DNA from: Trematomus loennbergii
Taxonomy: Eukaryota > Chordata > Actinopteri > Perciformes > Nototheniidae
Reading direction: 5' to 3'
Assembly: GCA_012861695.1 (NCBI GenBank)
Contig: JAAOOA010000130.1
Location: 86,001-150,000, forward strand
DNA length: 64,000 nt
The stretch's first letter is position 1. Every line of letters begins with the position of its first letter. This document shows positions 49,401-58,764 of the stretch, one piece after another. Both the position numbers and the translations under genes were made by a program. The notes beneath the pieces were generated by a model. The model was not told the origin of the DNA, did not search any database, and saw only the letters and a list, made by a program, of their open reading frames with translations.

Positions 49401-52400
49401 AGTGGTCTTCAATGGCATTAAAACGATAAAAACGCTGCTGAAGTTAATCCATAGGTTAATCTAATGTGTCTGTGTCCCTTTGAAATGATTTCTGATCATC
49501 CATAAGCATTAAAACTGCTTTTCCGTTTCAGATGTCAAAGCTAGAGATAGGTTCACTCTGATGAAAAATTACATGCCCCCACTTTTTCGTTTCACAATGA
49601 GTGTGTGTGGGGGACTACCCCTTCGATTCTATTGGCTCTAACGGTCAGAAAGAGGTGTCAACCATCAAAATCAAGCAAGGGGGCCAGAGATATGGAAAAT
49701 CCACCCAAATGACCCCAGAAGTGGTTTCTTTTTGCTAAATCTCTCTAAAAAGGTAAAATGTCACTTGTTTTGCATCAATCTTGATACAGGGTACTTATTA
49801 TATGTTGTACTTTGGATTCCTAAAGCTTTTAATCTACTAACCCATCATCCAAGGGTAGTTTTCACTATCTGTAAAAAATAATATTTGGACGGACACTATC
49901 ATTTACAGTTTTTTTACTATGTAAAATCTGAATTTTCTTTAAAATAAAAACATCTATATTGATTCTGACTTTTCTACATCCAACTCACAGGTTTATCATT
50001 ACTTTGAGAACAAAGATTATTAATTTAACCCTTTTAGAAGGGAAGATATGGTCATTTGTTCTGGGAATGTCATTTTCGAGCCTGAGACCTGAAAAACAGG
50101 CTCAGGCTAAACAGGTTAACTGTAGATATGTTTATATTTGCTGTTTTTGTTTTCATTTTATTGTGTTTTTACCTTTTAAATATATTAACGCCTGAACACA
50201 CTGCTGCTCTATCAAAAATAATTTCCCAATTTGGGATCATTAAAGTGTCTGTCTGTGTGTCTGAGTCTGAACATGAGTCTGAACATGAGTCTGAACATGA
50301 GTCTGAACATGAGTCTGAACATGAGTCTGAACATGAGTCTGAACATGAGTCTGAACATGAGTCTGAACATGAGTCTGAACATGAGTCTGAACATGAGTCT
50401 GAACATGAGTCTGAACATGACTCTGAAATCAAACGTGTCTGGTTTTTAAGACTCACTTTGACGAGTGGATGTCCTGCAGTCGCTGCCTTGATGGACCCGC
50501 GGCTGCCCTCCGTCTCATAGTGAGCGCGGTGGTATGATCGGGGCTGGACCTCCACCCTCAGCTCATACTGGTCAAACTGGCTGGGCAGGGGCCAGTCCAG
50601 AGGGGGGGGCGACGAGGCTCTGCAGGGACACACACCATCAATCACACACACTGTTACTCAAAGTAGAGTCCACATTCCCCCCTGTAGGACTGGAAAGGGT
50701 TGTTCTGTTTGTTTTTGTGTGAATGCGAAGAGGCCATATTCTTATTCTGAGGTGTTCCCTCTCCTCTAGATGTTAGTGCATGTCAATGGTCTGCAAAGGC
50801 TAAAATCCCTGTGTTCCCTCCAGAGGGAGTTTCTCTCCCACACACTCTCCTCATATCTCAGTAGCATTTAGATATTTTAATATTTGTCCCCAAGTTTAGC
50901 AGCCCTAACTCAGTATCTGTATGAAAGAAGCCCACCTGAACAGAGGGGGGTTCCCAGGTTTGGGTTTGTTCCAGCTGAAGTGTGAGGGCACCTGCAGGAA
51001 GAGGTCAGTGAGATCGTCCTGCCCCGCCCCCTCCTCCCCGGGGGGGTCCAGGAAGGCCTCCAGGTCCCCCTGCCCGGCCAGCAGCCCCCCCGTGGTCCTC
51101 CGGGTCTTGGAGGGGACGTCCAGCTCCTGGTAGCCCGACAGCAGGAAGGCGGCGGCGGGACTCCCCACCCAGGAGTCGTCGGTGACGCTGCCCCGCGGAG
51201 AGGCTCCCGGGCTGGGGGAGTGATGGGGGGAGTGATGGGGGGAGGGATGGGGGGAGTGATGGGGGGAGTGGGAGCGGGCGTGGGGGCCAGCGCTGGAGTG
51301 ACGTCTCTTTCCACAGGGGGACGTTGGTCTGGAGGACGGCCTGAGGAAGACGTCATTAGATCAACTGTATTACACGTTTCTGAAATGTGTAAATATGCAA
51401 ATGAGGCGCAGAAATGTGAACATGGTAACAGGTTCATATTCTTGTTTCATGTTGATGTTGGCACATTAGAGTCGGAGGGTTTACCAGAGGGATATCTCTT
51501 TGTCTCACTTAAGTTAGTAAATGAAGCACCTTGATGTGTATTTTGGATGTTTAATGACACAGTAAGGAAGAAAAACAGCCCACACAAAGCGCATTTGTTT
51601 TTGTCTTGTGTGTGTTTTGTTGTTTATATTTAAGCCTGTATTAAGTGTCTTTGAGTACCTAATATAATATAATAATATAACACAGTTACCTGGAGGTGGG
51701 TCTGGGGGTCAGCCAGCTCTCCTCGGTGACGCTGGTCCGGGGGGAGTGATGAGGCGACTGTCGGGGCGACTGGTGAGGCGACAGCGATGGACTGAAAGCA
51801 CCAGGATGTTGGTACTTCTGCTGCCAAAGCTCCACTCCGAAGGCCCCGCCCCCGCAGCCAGGTGAGCCAACGGGGGAGCAGAGAGCCAGGTGAGCGGCGT
51901 CCCTAAGCTCCGCCTCCACGTCGTCGTGGGAGAAGGACTCGCAGGAGGACAGGTCGGACATCCAGCTGCGAGAGGACAGGCTGCTGCAGGGACTGGCACT
52001 CAGAGCAGGGTCTCTATAACTGGGAACCAGAGGAAGGTACAGCTGGCCCCTGAGGAGAGGGACGTTTGTTTATATAACTTTCAACACGAGGCAATTCAAA
52101 GTAGTATTTTTAAATACATTTTCGAATTGTTTTTTTTTAATACATTTTTTTAATAGATAGATTTGTTTATATATAATTTGTTAGAAAAAATGTGTTTTAA
52201 TGTCAACAGCTTTAAAATCAAAACCTGTTAAAAATCTGCTCAAAGACTGTTGGTCACCGTGTCAGAGACTTTATAACTCAGCAGACCATAATAACCTGAG
52301 AGGCTGTCCAACAACATCATCTGGGACAGGGGCGGACTTGGACTAAAAATCAGCCCGGGACTCTCGACCGGCCCACTTCGTCCGACCGGCCCACTTCGTC

Positions 52401-55400
52401 CGACCGGCCCACCTCGGTACCGCAAGTAAATACCGCTAGTAAGTTGACGACGGGGGGGGGGGGGAGTGCTAGTGACTTATCCGACCGACCCACTTCGTCC
52501 GACCGGCCCACTTCAGTACCGGCCCATCGGGATTCGTCCCAAACGTCCCGATGGCCAGTCCGCCCCTGACCCAAAGTTATATATAATTTCTAAGTCAATT
52601 ATATTTTTGGTTATCGATTTGATACTGCTTAAGTTTGTACAGTATCATAATTCAGAGCAGGGTCCCGGTAACTGGGAACAGGAAGATACAGCTGGCCCCT
52701 GAGGAGAGGAACGTTTCTTTATATAGCACCTTTCAACACGAGGAAATACAAGACGACCCCTCTTTCTCAAGACTCATTTTTGGAAAAATACCTTTTTGAA
52801 GACCAAATCTTGTTTTTGATAAAGAAAATAATTGTATTTGAAAATATTGATAACACACATCACACATTGTGTTTAAATGTGCCGTCTATTCGTCACATCA
52901 CAGATGTCTTCTCATTCAGCTGCATCATCACATCACGTCTTCCTCGCTGCCATCCACGGCATCCATTTATTATGCTCTCCGTAACTTCGCCTCTCTTGTT
53001 TATGAACTCGCCTACTTTTGAGCCACTTTGTTGGAGTTGGTTGCTGTGTCTCTCCATCTATCTCTCCTGTTGCTGTGAACTGTTTCCGTACTTTAAAGGT
53101 CCCCTATTACACTGTTTTTCATCAATATATTATATGTCTCAGATATATACAAAACATGTCTCTGAAGTGTTTGGCTCCAATTAGAAAACAGATCATTGCA
53201 GCATTACCCATAATCCCCTCTGTTTCAGCCCTGTTTCCAAAGTGCTGATTCTGTGTCTGTTACTTTAGATGAAAATAAGGAGCCCCTCCCACGCCCCTCT
53301 GAGAGAGATTTGGTTAAAAAGAACACAATGGTGCTCTTGGAGGAGATTGGTTGATTCGGCCGAAAAGGCGTCGGCCCGGCTGAAAAGACACGACGGTGCG
53401 GGACACACCAATCTGAGTAGGGCATGTCGACGCTCATCGTCGGCGTGACACCCACCGATGCCGATAATCGGCCTGGTGTGTCCGTGCCTTAAGACGACCC
53501 CTCTTTTTCAGATTTTTCTCTAGGAAAAAAACCCCGTCTTGTATTCGGATCAATACGGTAGTATTTTTTAAATCAATTATTTGACAAACCAGGATGCCTC
53601 GGGGTTCCCGCCCTCCGCCCGGCAACACGCCATCACTTCCTGTCCGCTTCCTGGATCCACATGGCTGTTGGGAGCGATGGAAGTGATCTGGATACTCGGG
53701 CACTCGAAGGTCCTGGTGTTCCCCAGGGAGCCGTACTGGGGCCCCTGGGAGTCGTACAGGGAGCCCTGCAGTTGGTACTGGTAGTCGGCGGGAGGGAAAG
53801 GGTGAGTCTGAAGCTCCAGAGCCTGATTGGAGGAAGAAGAAGGGGGGGAGGCGCCATCGAGCTGTTGACCTGAGAGGAAACAACATGCAAATCATAATCA
53901 AACGAGACCTCCATCATTTGATTTGCAAAGAGGCTTACAGACATAAAACAATAATAATAATAATACAACAGGTTTCATCGCCGAGGTGCTGGGAATCTAT
54001 TAACACTCTTTATACGTCTCTTGCACTATTTTATCTGTTTTATTTGTTCTATGTCCTATATATATTCATGTTGCTCTGTTGGAGGACTCTTTAAAGTAGA
54101 GACTCTACATACTGATATACACCTGAACATCAGCAGGAGAGGACTCTTTAAAGTAGAGACACCATACTGAATATACACCTGAACATCAGCAGGAGAGGAC
54201 TCTTTAAAGTAGAGACACTACATACTGATATACACCTGGAACATCAGCAGGAGAGGACTCTTTAAAGTAGAGACACTACATACTGATACACACCTGAACA
54301 TCAGCAGGAGAGGACTCTTTAAAGTAGAGACACTACATACTGATATACACCTGAACATCAGCAGGAGAGAACTCTTTAAAGTAGAGACACTACATACTGA
54401 TATACACCTGAACATCAGCAGGAGAGGACTCTTTAAAGTAGAGACACTACATACTGATATACACCTGAACATCAGCAGGAGAGGACTCTTTAAAGTAGAG
54501 ACACTACATACTGATATACACCTGAACATCAGCAGGAGAGGACTCTTTAAAGTAGAGACTACACACTGATATACACCTGAACATCATCAGGAGAGGACTC
54601 TTTAAAGTAGAGACACTACATACTGATATACACCTGAACATCAGCAGGAGAGGACTCTTTAAAGTAGAGACACTACATACTGATATACATCTGAACATCA
54701 GCAGGAGAGGACTCTTTAAAGTAGAGACACTACATACTGATATACACCTGAACATCAGCAGGAGAGGACTCTTTAAAGTAGAGACACTACACACTGATAT
54801 ACACCTGAACATCAGCAGGAGAGGACTCTTTAAAGTAGAGACACTACATACTGATATACACCTGGACATCAGCAGGAGAGGACTCTTTAAAGTAGAGACA
54901 CTACATACTGATATACACCTGGACATCAGCAGGAGAGGACTCTTTAAAGTAGACACTACATACTGATATACACCTGGACATCAGCAGGAGAGGACTCTTT
55001 AAAGTAGAGACAATACATACTGATATACACCTGAACATCAGCAGGAGACTCTTTAAAGTAGAGACACTACATACTGATATACACCTGAACATCAGCAGGA
55101 GAGGACTCTTTAAAGTAGAGACTCTACATACTGATATACACCTGAACATCAGCAGGAGAGGACTCTTTAAAGTAGAGACACACATACTGATATACACCTG
55201 AACATCAGCAGGAGAGGACTCTTTAAAGTAGAGACACTACATACTGATATACACCTGAACATCAGCAGGAGAGGACTCTTTAAAGTAGAGACACTACATA
55301 CTGATATACACCTGAACATCAGCAGGAGAGGACTCTTTAAAGTAGAGACACTACATACTGATATACACCTGAACATCAGCAGGAGAGGACTCTTTAAAGT

Positions 55401-56683
55401 AGAGACACTACATACTGATATACACCTGAACATCAGCAGGAGAGGACTCTTTAAAGTAGAGACACTACATACTGATATACACCTGGACATCAGCAGGAGA
55501 GGACTCTTTAAAGTAGAGACACTACATACTGATATACACCTGGACATCAGCAGGAGAGGACTCTTTAAAGTAGAGACACTACATACTGATATACACCTGG
55601 ACATCAGCAGGAGAGGACTCTTTAAAGTAGAGACACTACATACTGATATACACCTGACATCAGCAGGAGAGGACTCTTTAAAGTAGAGACACTACATACT
55701 GATATACACCTGAACATCAGCAGGAGAGGACTCTTTAAAGTAGAGACACTACATACTGATATACACCTGGACATCAGCAGGAGAGACTCTTTAAAGTAGA
55801 GACACTACATACTGATATACACCTGGACATCAGCAGGAGAGGACTCTTTAAAGTAGAGACACTACATACTGATATACACCTGGACATCAGCAGGAGAGGA
55901 CTCTTTAAAGTAGAGACAATACATACTGATATACACCTGAACATCAGCAGGAGGACTCTTTAAAGTAGAGACACTACATACTGATATACACCTGAACATC
56001 AGCAGGAGAGGACTCTTTAAAGTAGAGACTCTACATACTGATATACACCTGAACATCAGCAGGAGAGGACTCTTTAAAGTAGAGACACTACATACTGATA
56101 TACACCTGAACATCAGCAGGAGAGGACTCTTTAAAGTAGAGACACTACATACTGATATACACCTGAACATCAGCAGGAGAGGACTCTTTAAAGTAGAGAC
56201 ACTACATACTGATATACACCTGAACATCAGCAGGAGAGGACTCTTTAAAGTAGAGACACTACATACTGATATACACCTGAACATCAGCAGGAGAGGACTC
56301 TTTAAAGTAAATAATTGATATCATGATTATTAAAAACGATTATCCATTTACTTTGAAAACATCCATTTATGAAAAAAAAGATGTTGTTTTATTTCGATTA
56401 TGTTGTTTTCATAATCGTTGCAAGCCAAAGCTAAAATACGATTAATTGAGCAGCCCTAGTAGAGACACTGAATACTGAACATTAGTGAAGAGTAGGTCTG
56501 CAGCAGGATTTATTTTTCCACTATATTATTGTGAACTGGATTAGAGGAAGCAGAATTAATTTGTGTTATTTTAAATTAACATTGAACTACTTTCTGATGA
56601 ACTCAGAGTTCACTCACCGCACTATGACAACAGTAAATTCATTCACACAGCTGCACACACTCACCACAACATGACTATTAATA

Positions 56684-56725
<42 letters not shown>

Positions 56726-56793
56726 ACACACACACACCCACACACACACACACACACCACACACACCACACACAACACACACACACACACACA

Positions 56794-56833
<40 letters not shown>

Positions 56834-58764
56834 CACACACACACACACACACAACACACACACACACACCACACACACACACACACCACAACACACACAC
56901 ACTGCATGCAAAATAGGAAGTCAAAGCAGCAACAGTGAAGAGATTCACTGTTGCTTTAAACAAACACATTACATGGGATGAAGAGGATGATGAAGAGGAG
57001 GTAGAATTTAAAATGTAAGGAATTTTTTTAAGTAAAATCCTAAAACAAACAACAAAAATCTTTGTAAATCTTTAGACAGTTGAAGACGAGGAGAAGATAA
57101 GAAAGAGGAAGAGGAAGAGCTGCCAGCTGGCACAGAGCAGAAAACCAGGAAGTAAAACCTGCCGGCAGACAGGCGGCAACTCGAGGACTTCCTGTACCGA
57201 GCGGCAAACACCCAAAAAAAATACTGATGTCTAAAATATGAATGCATTCACAAAATGCTGAGAGAAACAAGAAGCTGCTTTTAACATTTCAATATTAATA
57301 CTTTTTTATCACAACAGCTTTTTTAGTAAATTAAAGAGTCCTCTCCTGCTGATGTTCAGGTGTATATCAGTATGTAGTGTCTCTACTTTAAAGAGTCCTC
57401 TCCTGCTGATGTTCAGGTGTATATCAGTATGTAGTGTCTCTACTTTAAAGAGTCCTCTCCTGCTGATGTTCAGGTGTATATCAGTATGTAGTGTCTCTAC
57501 TTTAAAGAGTCCTCTCCTGCTGATGTTTAGGTGTATATCAGTATGTAGTGTCTCTACTTTAAAGAGTCCTCTCCTGCTGATGTTCAGGTGTATATCAGTA
57601 TGTATGTCTCTACTTTAAAGAGTCCTCTCCTGCTGATGTTCAGGTGTATATCAGTATAGTTCAAGGTGCAAGGCTTTTATTGGTCCTACGCAGTGTGACC
57701 GTGTTTAAAAAAAAGCATGTGCTACTATTTCTGATCCGAGAGAGCCACCACCTGTATGCAGAGGATTGAAATAGCACCAGAGTAAATGTTTGCAGAGTGA
57801 AGCAGGTAAAACAGTCAGGTCACATGACACTATGTTGTGCCTTATATTAAGAAATATTATTTTAGTAAAGCTATAAAAAGGCATGGATTAAGGTTATAAT
57901 ATAAATGCTATGTTTCTACTGTCTGATAAAGTTGCAGACAAACGTTAAATGTGAAAAAGTAACTTTTTGTAGCTAAAATTCTTATTTTTGTCTCTCATTT
58001 TCACGAGATTGTGCCATCAAAATACGTTAAAAAGTACTTTAAGTGAGTAATAAATATGAATACTTCATATCATTACATCTTAATATATAATAGCCCATAA
58101 TATAAAAGTTAAGATGAATAAAATTGCCATTTTTGTGAGTTCAAAGTGTATAAACAACTAAAATGTTACAAAATGACCACCGCAGCCTACTAATCAGAAC
58201 ATAAAAAGAAAGCCGATTAATTAATAAAATAATAAACACACTGTGAATAGTCTCTGTAGCTTTCTGTGGTTTAAATGGAAGCTGATCCACATTTTAAATT
58301 AACCTACATTTAAATATTTAACCTAAATGTAACCTAAATTTAACAGCAGACAGCTGGAGGTGTCATATACACTGAAGTCTGACTGCTCCACTTCCGGTTA
58401 CGACTCTCAAAGTAAAAGCAAAATATTGAGGTACTTGTACTTGATCACTATAGTATAAGATCTGAGTACTTATTTTTGTACTTTTACTCAAGTACAACAT
58501 CTGAGTACTTCTACTTTTACTCAAGTACAAGATCTGAGTGCTTTTCTCACCTCTATCTATACATCTATCTAATGCTGAGATTTATTCTGAAGGCCGCACA
58601 GCTTCACTTCCGGTCTAACCACCGCTGCCTCCCGTTAACTTGACCCTGAATGGTGACACATTTCTAACTAACGTCGTCAAAATAAAAGCCCGTTTACCTG
58701 CCGCCTGTCTCCCGTCGAACATCAGTCTGAAGTCCAGCTCCTCGGCACAGTTTACCGACGACAT
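40721..58764 (-). CDS. nfatc3: Nuclear factor of activated T-cells 3 (11 coding exons)
   Basis: NFATC3 is a cytosolic transcription factor. Calcineurin dephosphorylates it when calcium rises, and it then enters the nucleus and partners AP-1. Exons on the minus strand: 58764-58698, 53869 to about 53585, 52049-51690, 51340-50936, 50619-50457, 47408-47212, 47098-46926, 46374-46235, 45806-45753, 43846-42872 and 40791-40721. Key parts: the start [16 protein letters not shown]; the calcineurin PxIxIT site in [13 protein letters not shown], which is specific to NFATC3; [20 protein letters not shown] and the SP repeats; [13 protein letters not shown]; the Rel DNA-binding loop [36 protein letters not shown]; the IPT domain; and the tail [10 protein letters not shown] joined to [11 protein letters not shown]. 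Splice phases agree across the junctions that could be checked. Small indels occur near 46325, 47270 and in the 43-kb exon. The adjacent dus2 supports the identity. Confidence 0.93.
40792..41970. other. nfatc3: Last nfatc3 intron, unique part
   Basis: AT-rich intron sequence. Two overlapping short frames near 41032-41296 are Lys/Phe-rich and show no domain. Confidence 0.6.
41974..42180 (+). repeat. tRNA-derived SINE, copy 2, with hairpin tail
   Basis: The head GGAGGCGTGTGGCGCAGTGG and GGTTCAAACCC are A- and B-box-like. The tail has 28-bp arms at 42092-42119 and 42151-42178 that are reverse complements with one mismatch, around a 31-base loop. Confidence 0.88.
42237..42465. repeat. TG and CA microsatellites
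   Basis: A TG tract at about 42237-42272 and a CA tract at about 42387-42461 face each other about 115 bases apart, in an nfatc3 intron. Confidence 0.95.
42486..42700. mobile_element. TTAA-type MITE end (GGCCCGGACACACC family)
   Basis: TTAA at 42484-42487 is followed by GGCCCGGACACACCAAGCC. The family recurs reversed near 53345-53488, ending GGTGTGTCCGTGCC before TTAA. Both copies share CGACGATGAGCG or its complement. Confidence 0.55.
42872..43846 (-). CDS. nfatc3: nfatc3 coding exon 10 (end of IPT, repetitive transactivation region)
   Basis: It starts [20 protein letters not shown] and [20 protein letters not shown], the end of the IPT domain. A long Pro/Ser/Leu region follows, encoded by short tandem units ([14 protein letters not shown]) from about 43600 to 43080 and broken by frame changes. 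It ends [20 protein letters not shown] then LDD with donor GTAAGG. IKQE is a likely sumoylation motif. Confidence 0.85.
43913..45588. repeat. nfatc3: 11-bp minisatellite in an nfatc3 intron
   Basis: About 150 copies of GACAGGTGAGG/GACAGGTGAGA, with rarer AGTTGAGG and CGGGTGAGG variants. 11 bp is not a multiple of three, so all frames are equivalent and long spurious ORFs appear (up to 573 residues on the minus strand). It ends 67 bases from the exon 10 acceptor. Confidence 0.98.
45753..45806 (-). CDS. nfatc3: nfatc3 coding exon 9 (IPT domain)
   Basis: A 54-bp exon encoding [20 protein letters not shown](D/E) is the conserved IPT block, and both splice sites fit the neighbours. Confidence 0.88.
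46134..46196. repeat. nfatc3: 12-bp minisatellite
   Basis: Five copies of AGGACCTTGAAC beside nfatc3 exon 8. Confidence 0.9.
46235..46374 (-). CDS. nfatc3: nfatc3 coding exon 8 (IPT domain start)
   Basis: It encodes [17 protein letters not shown], and after a one-base frame change near 46325, [20 protein letters not shown] then MEKGP. The order matches the start of the NFAT IPT domain. Confidence 0.92.
46381..46460. repeat. (CA)n microsatellite
   Basis: The CA tract starts 6 bases from the acceptor of nfatc3 exon 8; on the minus strand it is a TG run upstream of the 3' splice site. Confidence 0.97.
46560..46900. repeat. LINE-like 3' tail in an nfatc3 intron
   Basis: The stretch ends CTTGGGATCAATAAAGTATT followed by CTTATCTTATC, the typical 3' end of a teleost non-LTR element. 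The upstream 92-residue minus-strand frame matches nothing. Confidence 0.5.
46926..47098 (-). CDS. nfatc3: nfatc3 coding exon 7 (Rel homology)
   Basis: 173 bp, encoding [38 protein letters not shown] and NAVEC. This is the best-conserved exon and it is intact. Confidence 0.96.
47212..47408 (-). CDS. nfatc3: nfatc3 coding exon 6 (Rel homology)
   Basis: It encodes [20 protein letters not shown] then [20 protein letters not shown] frame change near 47270 is followed by the expected [12 protein letters not shown]. The acceptor lies within 10 bases of an 11-bp minisatellite. Confidence 0.92.
47416..47650. repeat. nfatc3: Second array of the 11-bp GACAGGTGAGG unit
   Basis: About 21 copies of the same unit as 43913-45588, in the same orientation, beginning immediately upstream of the nfatc3 exon 6 acceptor. 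Confidence 0.97.
47813..48760. repeat. nfatc3: 21-bp minisatellite
   Basis: About 40 copies of AGGATACTAGCTCCTGAGGTC, with TACTAG/TGCTAG variants and some 29-bp forms that repeat AGGAGGTC. The plus strand reads MLAPEVR in series, an artefact of a period divisible by three. Confidence 0.97.
49004..50115. mobile_element. piggyBac-like non-autonomous transposon
   Basis: The left end CCTGTTAAGCCCGAG and the right end CTCAGGCTAAACAGG are inverted repeats. TTAA lies at 49000-49003 and 50116-50119. The CC-starting ends at TTAA fit piggyBac. No transposase frame is seen. It lies in the nfatc3 intron between exons 5 and 6. Confidence 0.8.
50262..50420. repeat. nfatc3: 12-bp minisatellite
   Basis: About 13 copies of GAACATGAGTCT. 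Just before it, ATTTCCCAATTTGGGATCAT then TAAAGTGTCTGTCTG looks like a LINE 3' tail. The array ends about 30 bases from the exon 5 donor. Confidence 0.95.
50457..50619 (-). CDS. nfatc3: nfatc3 coding exon 5 (Rel homology start)
   Basis: It encodes [20 protein letters not shown] and the DNA-contacting loop [16 protein letters not shown], ending HPLVK with donor GTGAGT. Confidence 0.95.
50936..51340 (-). CDS. nfatc3: nfatc3 coding exon 4 (SP repeat, nuclear localisation signal)
   Basis: 135 codons. [12 protein letters not shown] carries the basic cluster. [20 protein letters not shown] is encoded by a 12-bp tandem unit. [11 protein letters not shown] and [11 protein letters not shown] follow, then [18 protein letters not shown] before the Rel region. 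Confidence 0.9.
51690..52049 (-). CDS. nfatc3: nfatc3 coding exon 3 (serine-rich and SP region)
   Basis: It encodes [40 protein letters not shown] (serine-rich region) and [18 protein letters not shown] (SP repeat), ending LTPRPTS. Its first 49 bases are duplicated at 52653-52701. Confidence 0.9.
52327..52568. mobile_element. Short hAT-like MITE
   Basis: The ends are CAGGGGCGGACTTGG and CCAGTCCGCCCCTG. The interior has tandem GACCGGCCCACTTCGTCC units. The flanking 8-mers do not match. Confidence 0.7.
52653..52752 (-). pseudogene. nfatc3: Partial duplicate of the nfatc3 exon 3 start with its splice acceptor
   Basis: It matches 52001-52100. The minus strand has CCTCAG then a reading [15 protein letters not shown], one codon shorter than the real exon. 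The duplicate keeps the acceptor and the frame. It could act as a decoy or alternative exon if a downstream GT were used. Confidence 0.8.
53093..53492. mobile_element. TTAA-type MITE cluster
   Basis: TTAA (53093-53096) then AGGTCCCCTATTACACTG starts one family. GGTGTGTCCGTGCC then TTAA (53489-53492) ends another. Fragments of both recur in the window. Confidence 0.55.
53585..53869 (-). CDS. nfatc3: nfatc3 coding exon 2 (calcineurin docking)
   Basis: The acceptor CCTCTCAG precedes codons reading [20 protein letters not shown]. Later comes [16 protein letters not shown], in which PSIQIT is the PxIxIT calcineurin site. The donor is uncertain, so the lower boundary is approximate. Confidence 0.8.
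54076..56308. repeat. nfatc3: 57-bp minisatellite in nfatc3 intron 1
   Basis: About 39 copies of a unit with GGACTCTTTAAAGTAGAGAC, ACTACATACTGATATACACC and TGAACATCAGCAGGAGA. Variants include TGGACATC and short deletions. The period of 57 keeps long spurious frames open ([19 protein letters not shown]). Confidence 0.98.
56309..56682. other. hAT-like fragment interrupting the 57-bp array
   Basis: The segment ending TTAATTGAGCAGCCCTAG resembles the end of a common fish hAT MITE. After it, TAGAGACACTGAATACTGAA looks like array sequence again. Confidence 0.5.
56683..56903. repeat. (CA)n microsatellite
   Basis: About 220 bases of CA with CCACA interruptions, in nfatc3 intron 1. Confidence 0.98.
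57330..57655. repeat. nfatc3: 57-bp minisatellite, inverted array
   Basis: About six units that are the reverse complement of the 54076-56308 array (AGAGTCCTCTCCTGCTGATG, then TTCAGGTGTATATCAGTATG). The two arrays are about 1 kb apart, in opposite orientation. Confidence 0.97.
57656..58697. other. 5' part of nfatc3 intron 1; transposon fragment at 58430-58560
   Basis: The 58430-58560 segment (GAGGTACTTGTACTTGATC to TGCTTTTCTCACCTCT) is a reversed piece of the ACTCAGATC-family element. Nothing else is recognised. Confidence 0.6.
58698..58764 (-). CDS. nfatc3: nfatc3 coding exon 1
   Basis: It encodes [20 protein letters not shown] then AA, with donor GTAAAC. The ELDF(K/R)L(V/M)F block is the N-terminal transactivation motif of NFATc proteins. 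Confidence 0.9.

Noticed and set aside
50128..50651. Glu-Ser-Glu-His and Asp-Ser-Cys repeat frames
   Set aside because: By-products of the 12-bp minisatellite next to nfatc3 exon 5. Only the part at 50457-50619 is coding.
54218..56284. Series of [19 protein letters not shown] frames
   Set aside because: Translation of the 57-bp satellite. The peptide has no known family and the frames end wherever a unit has an indel.
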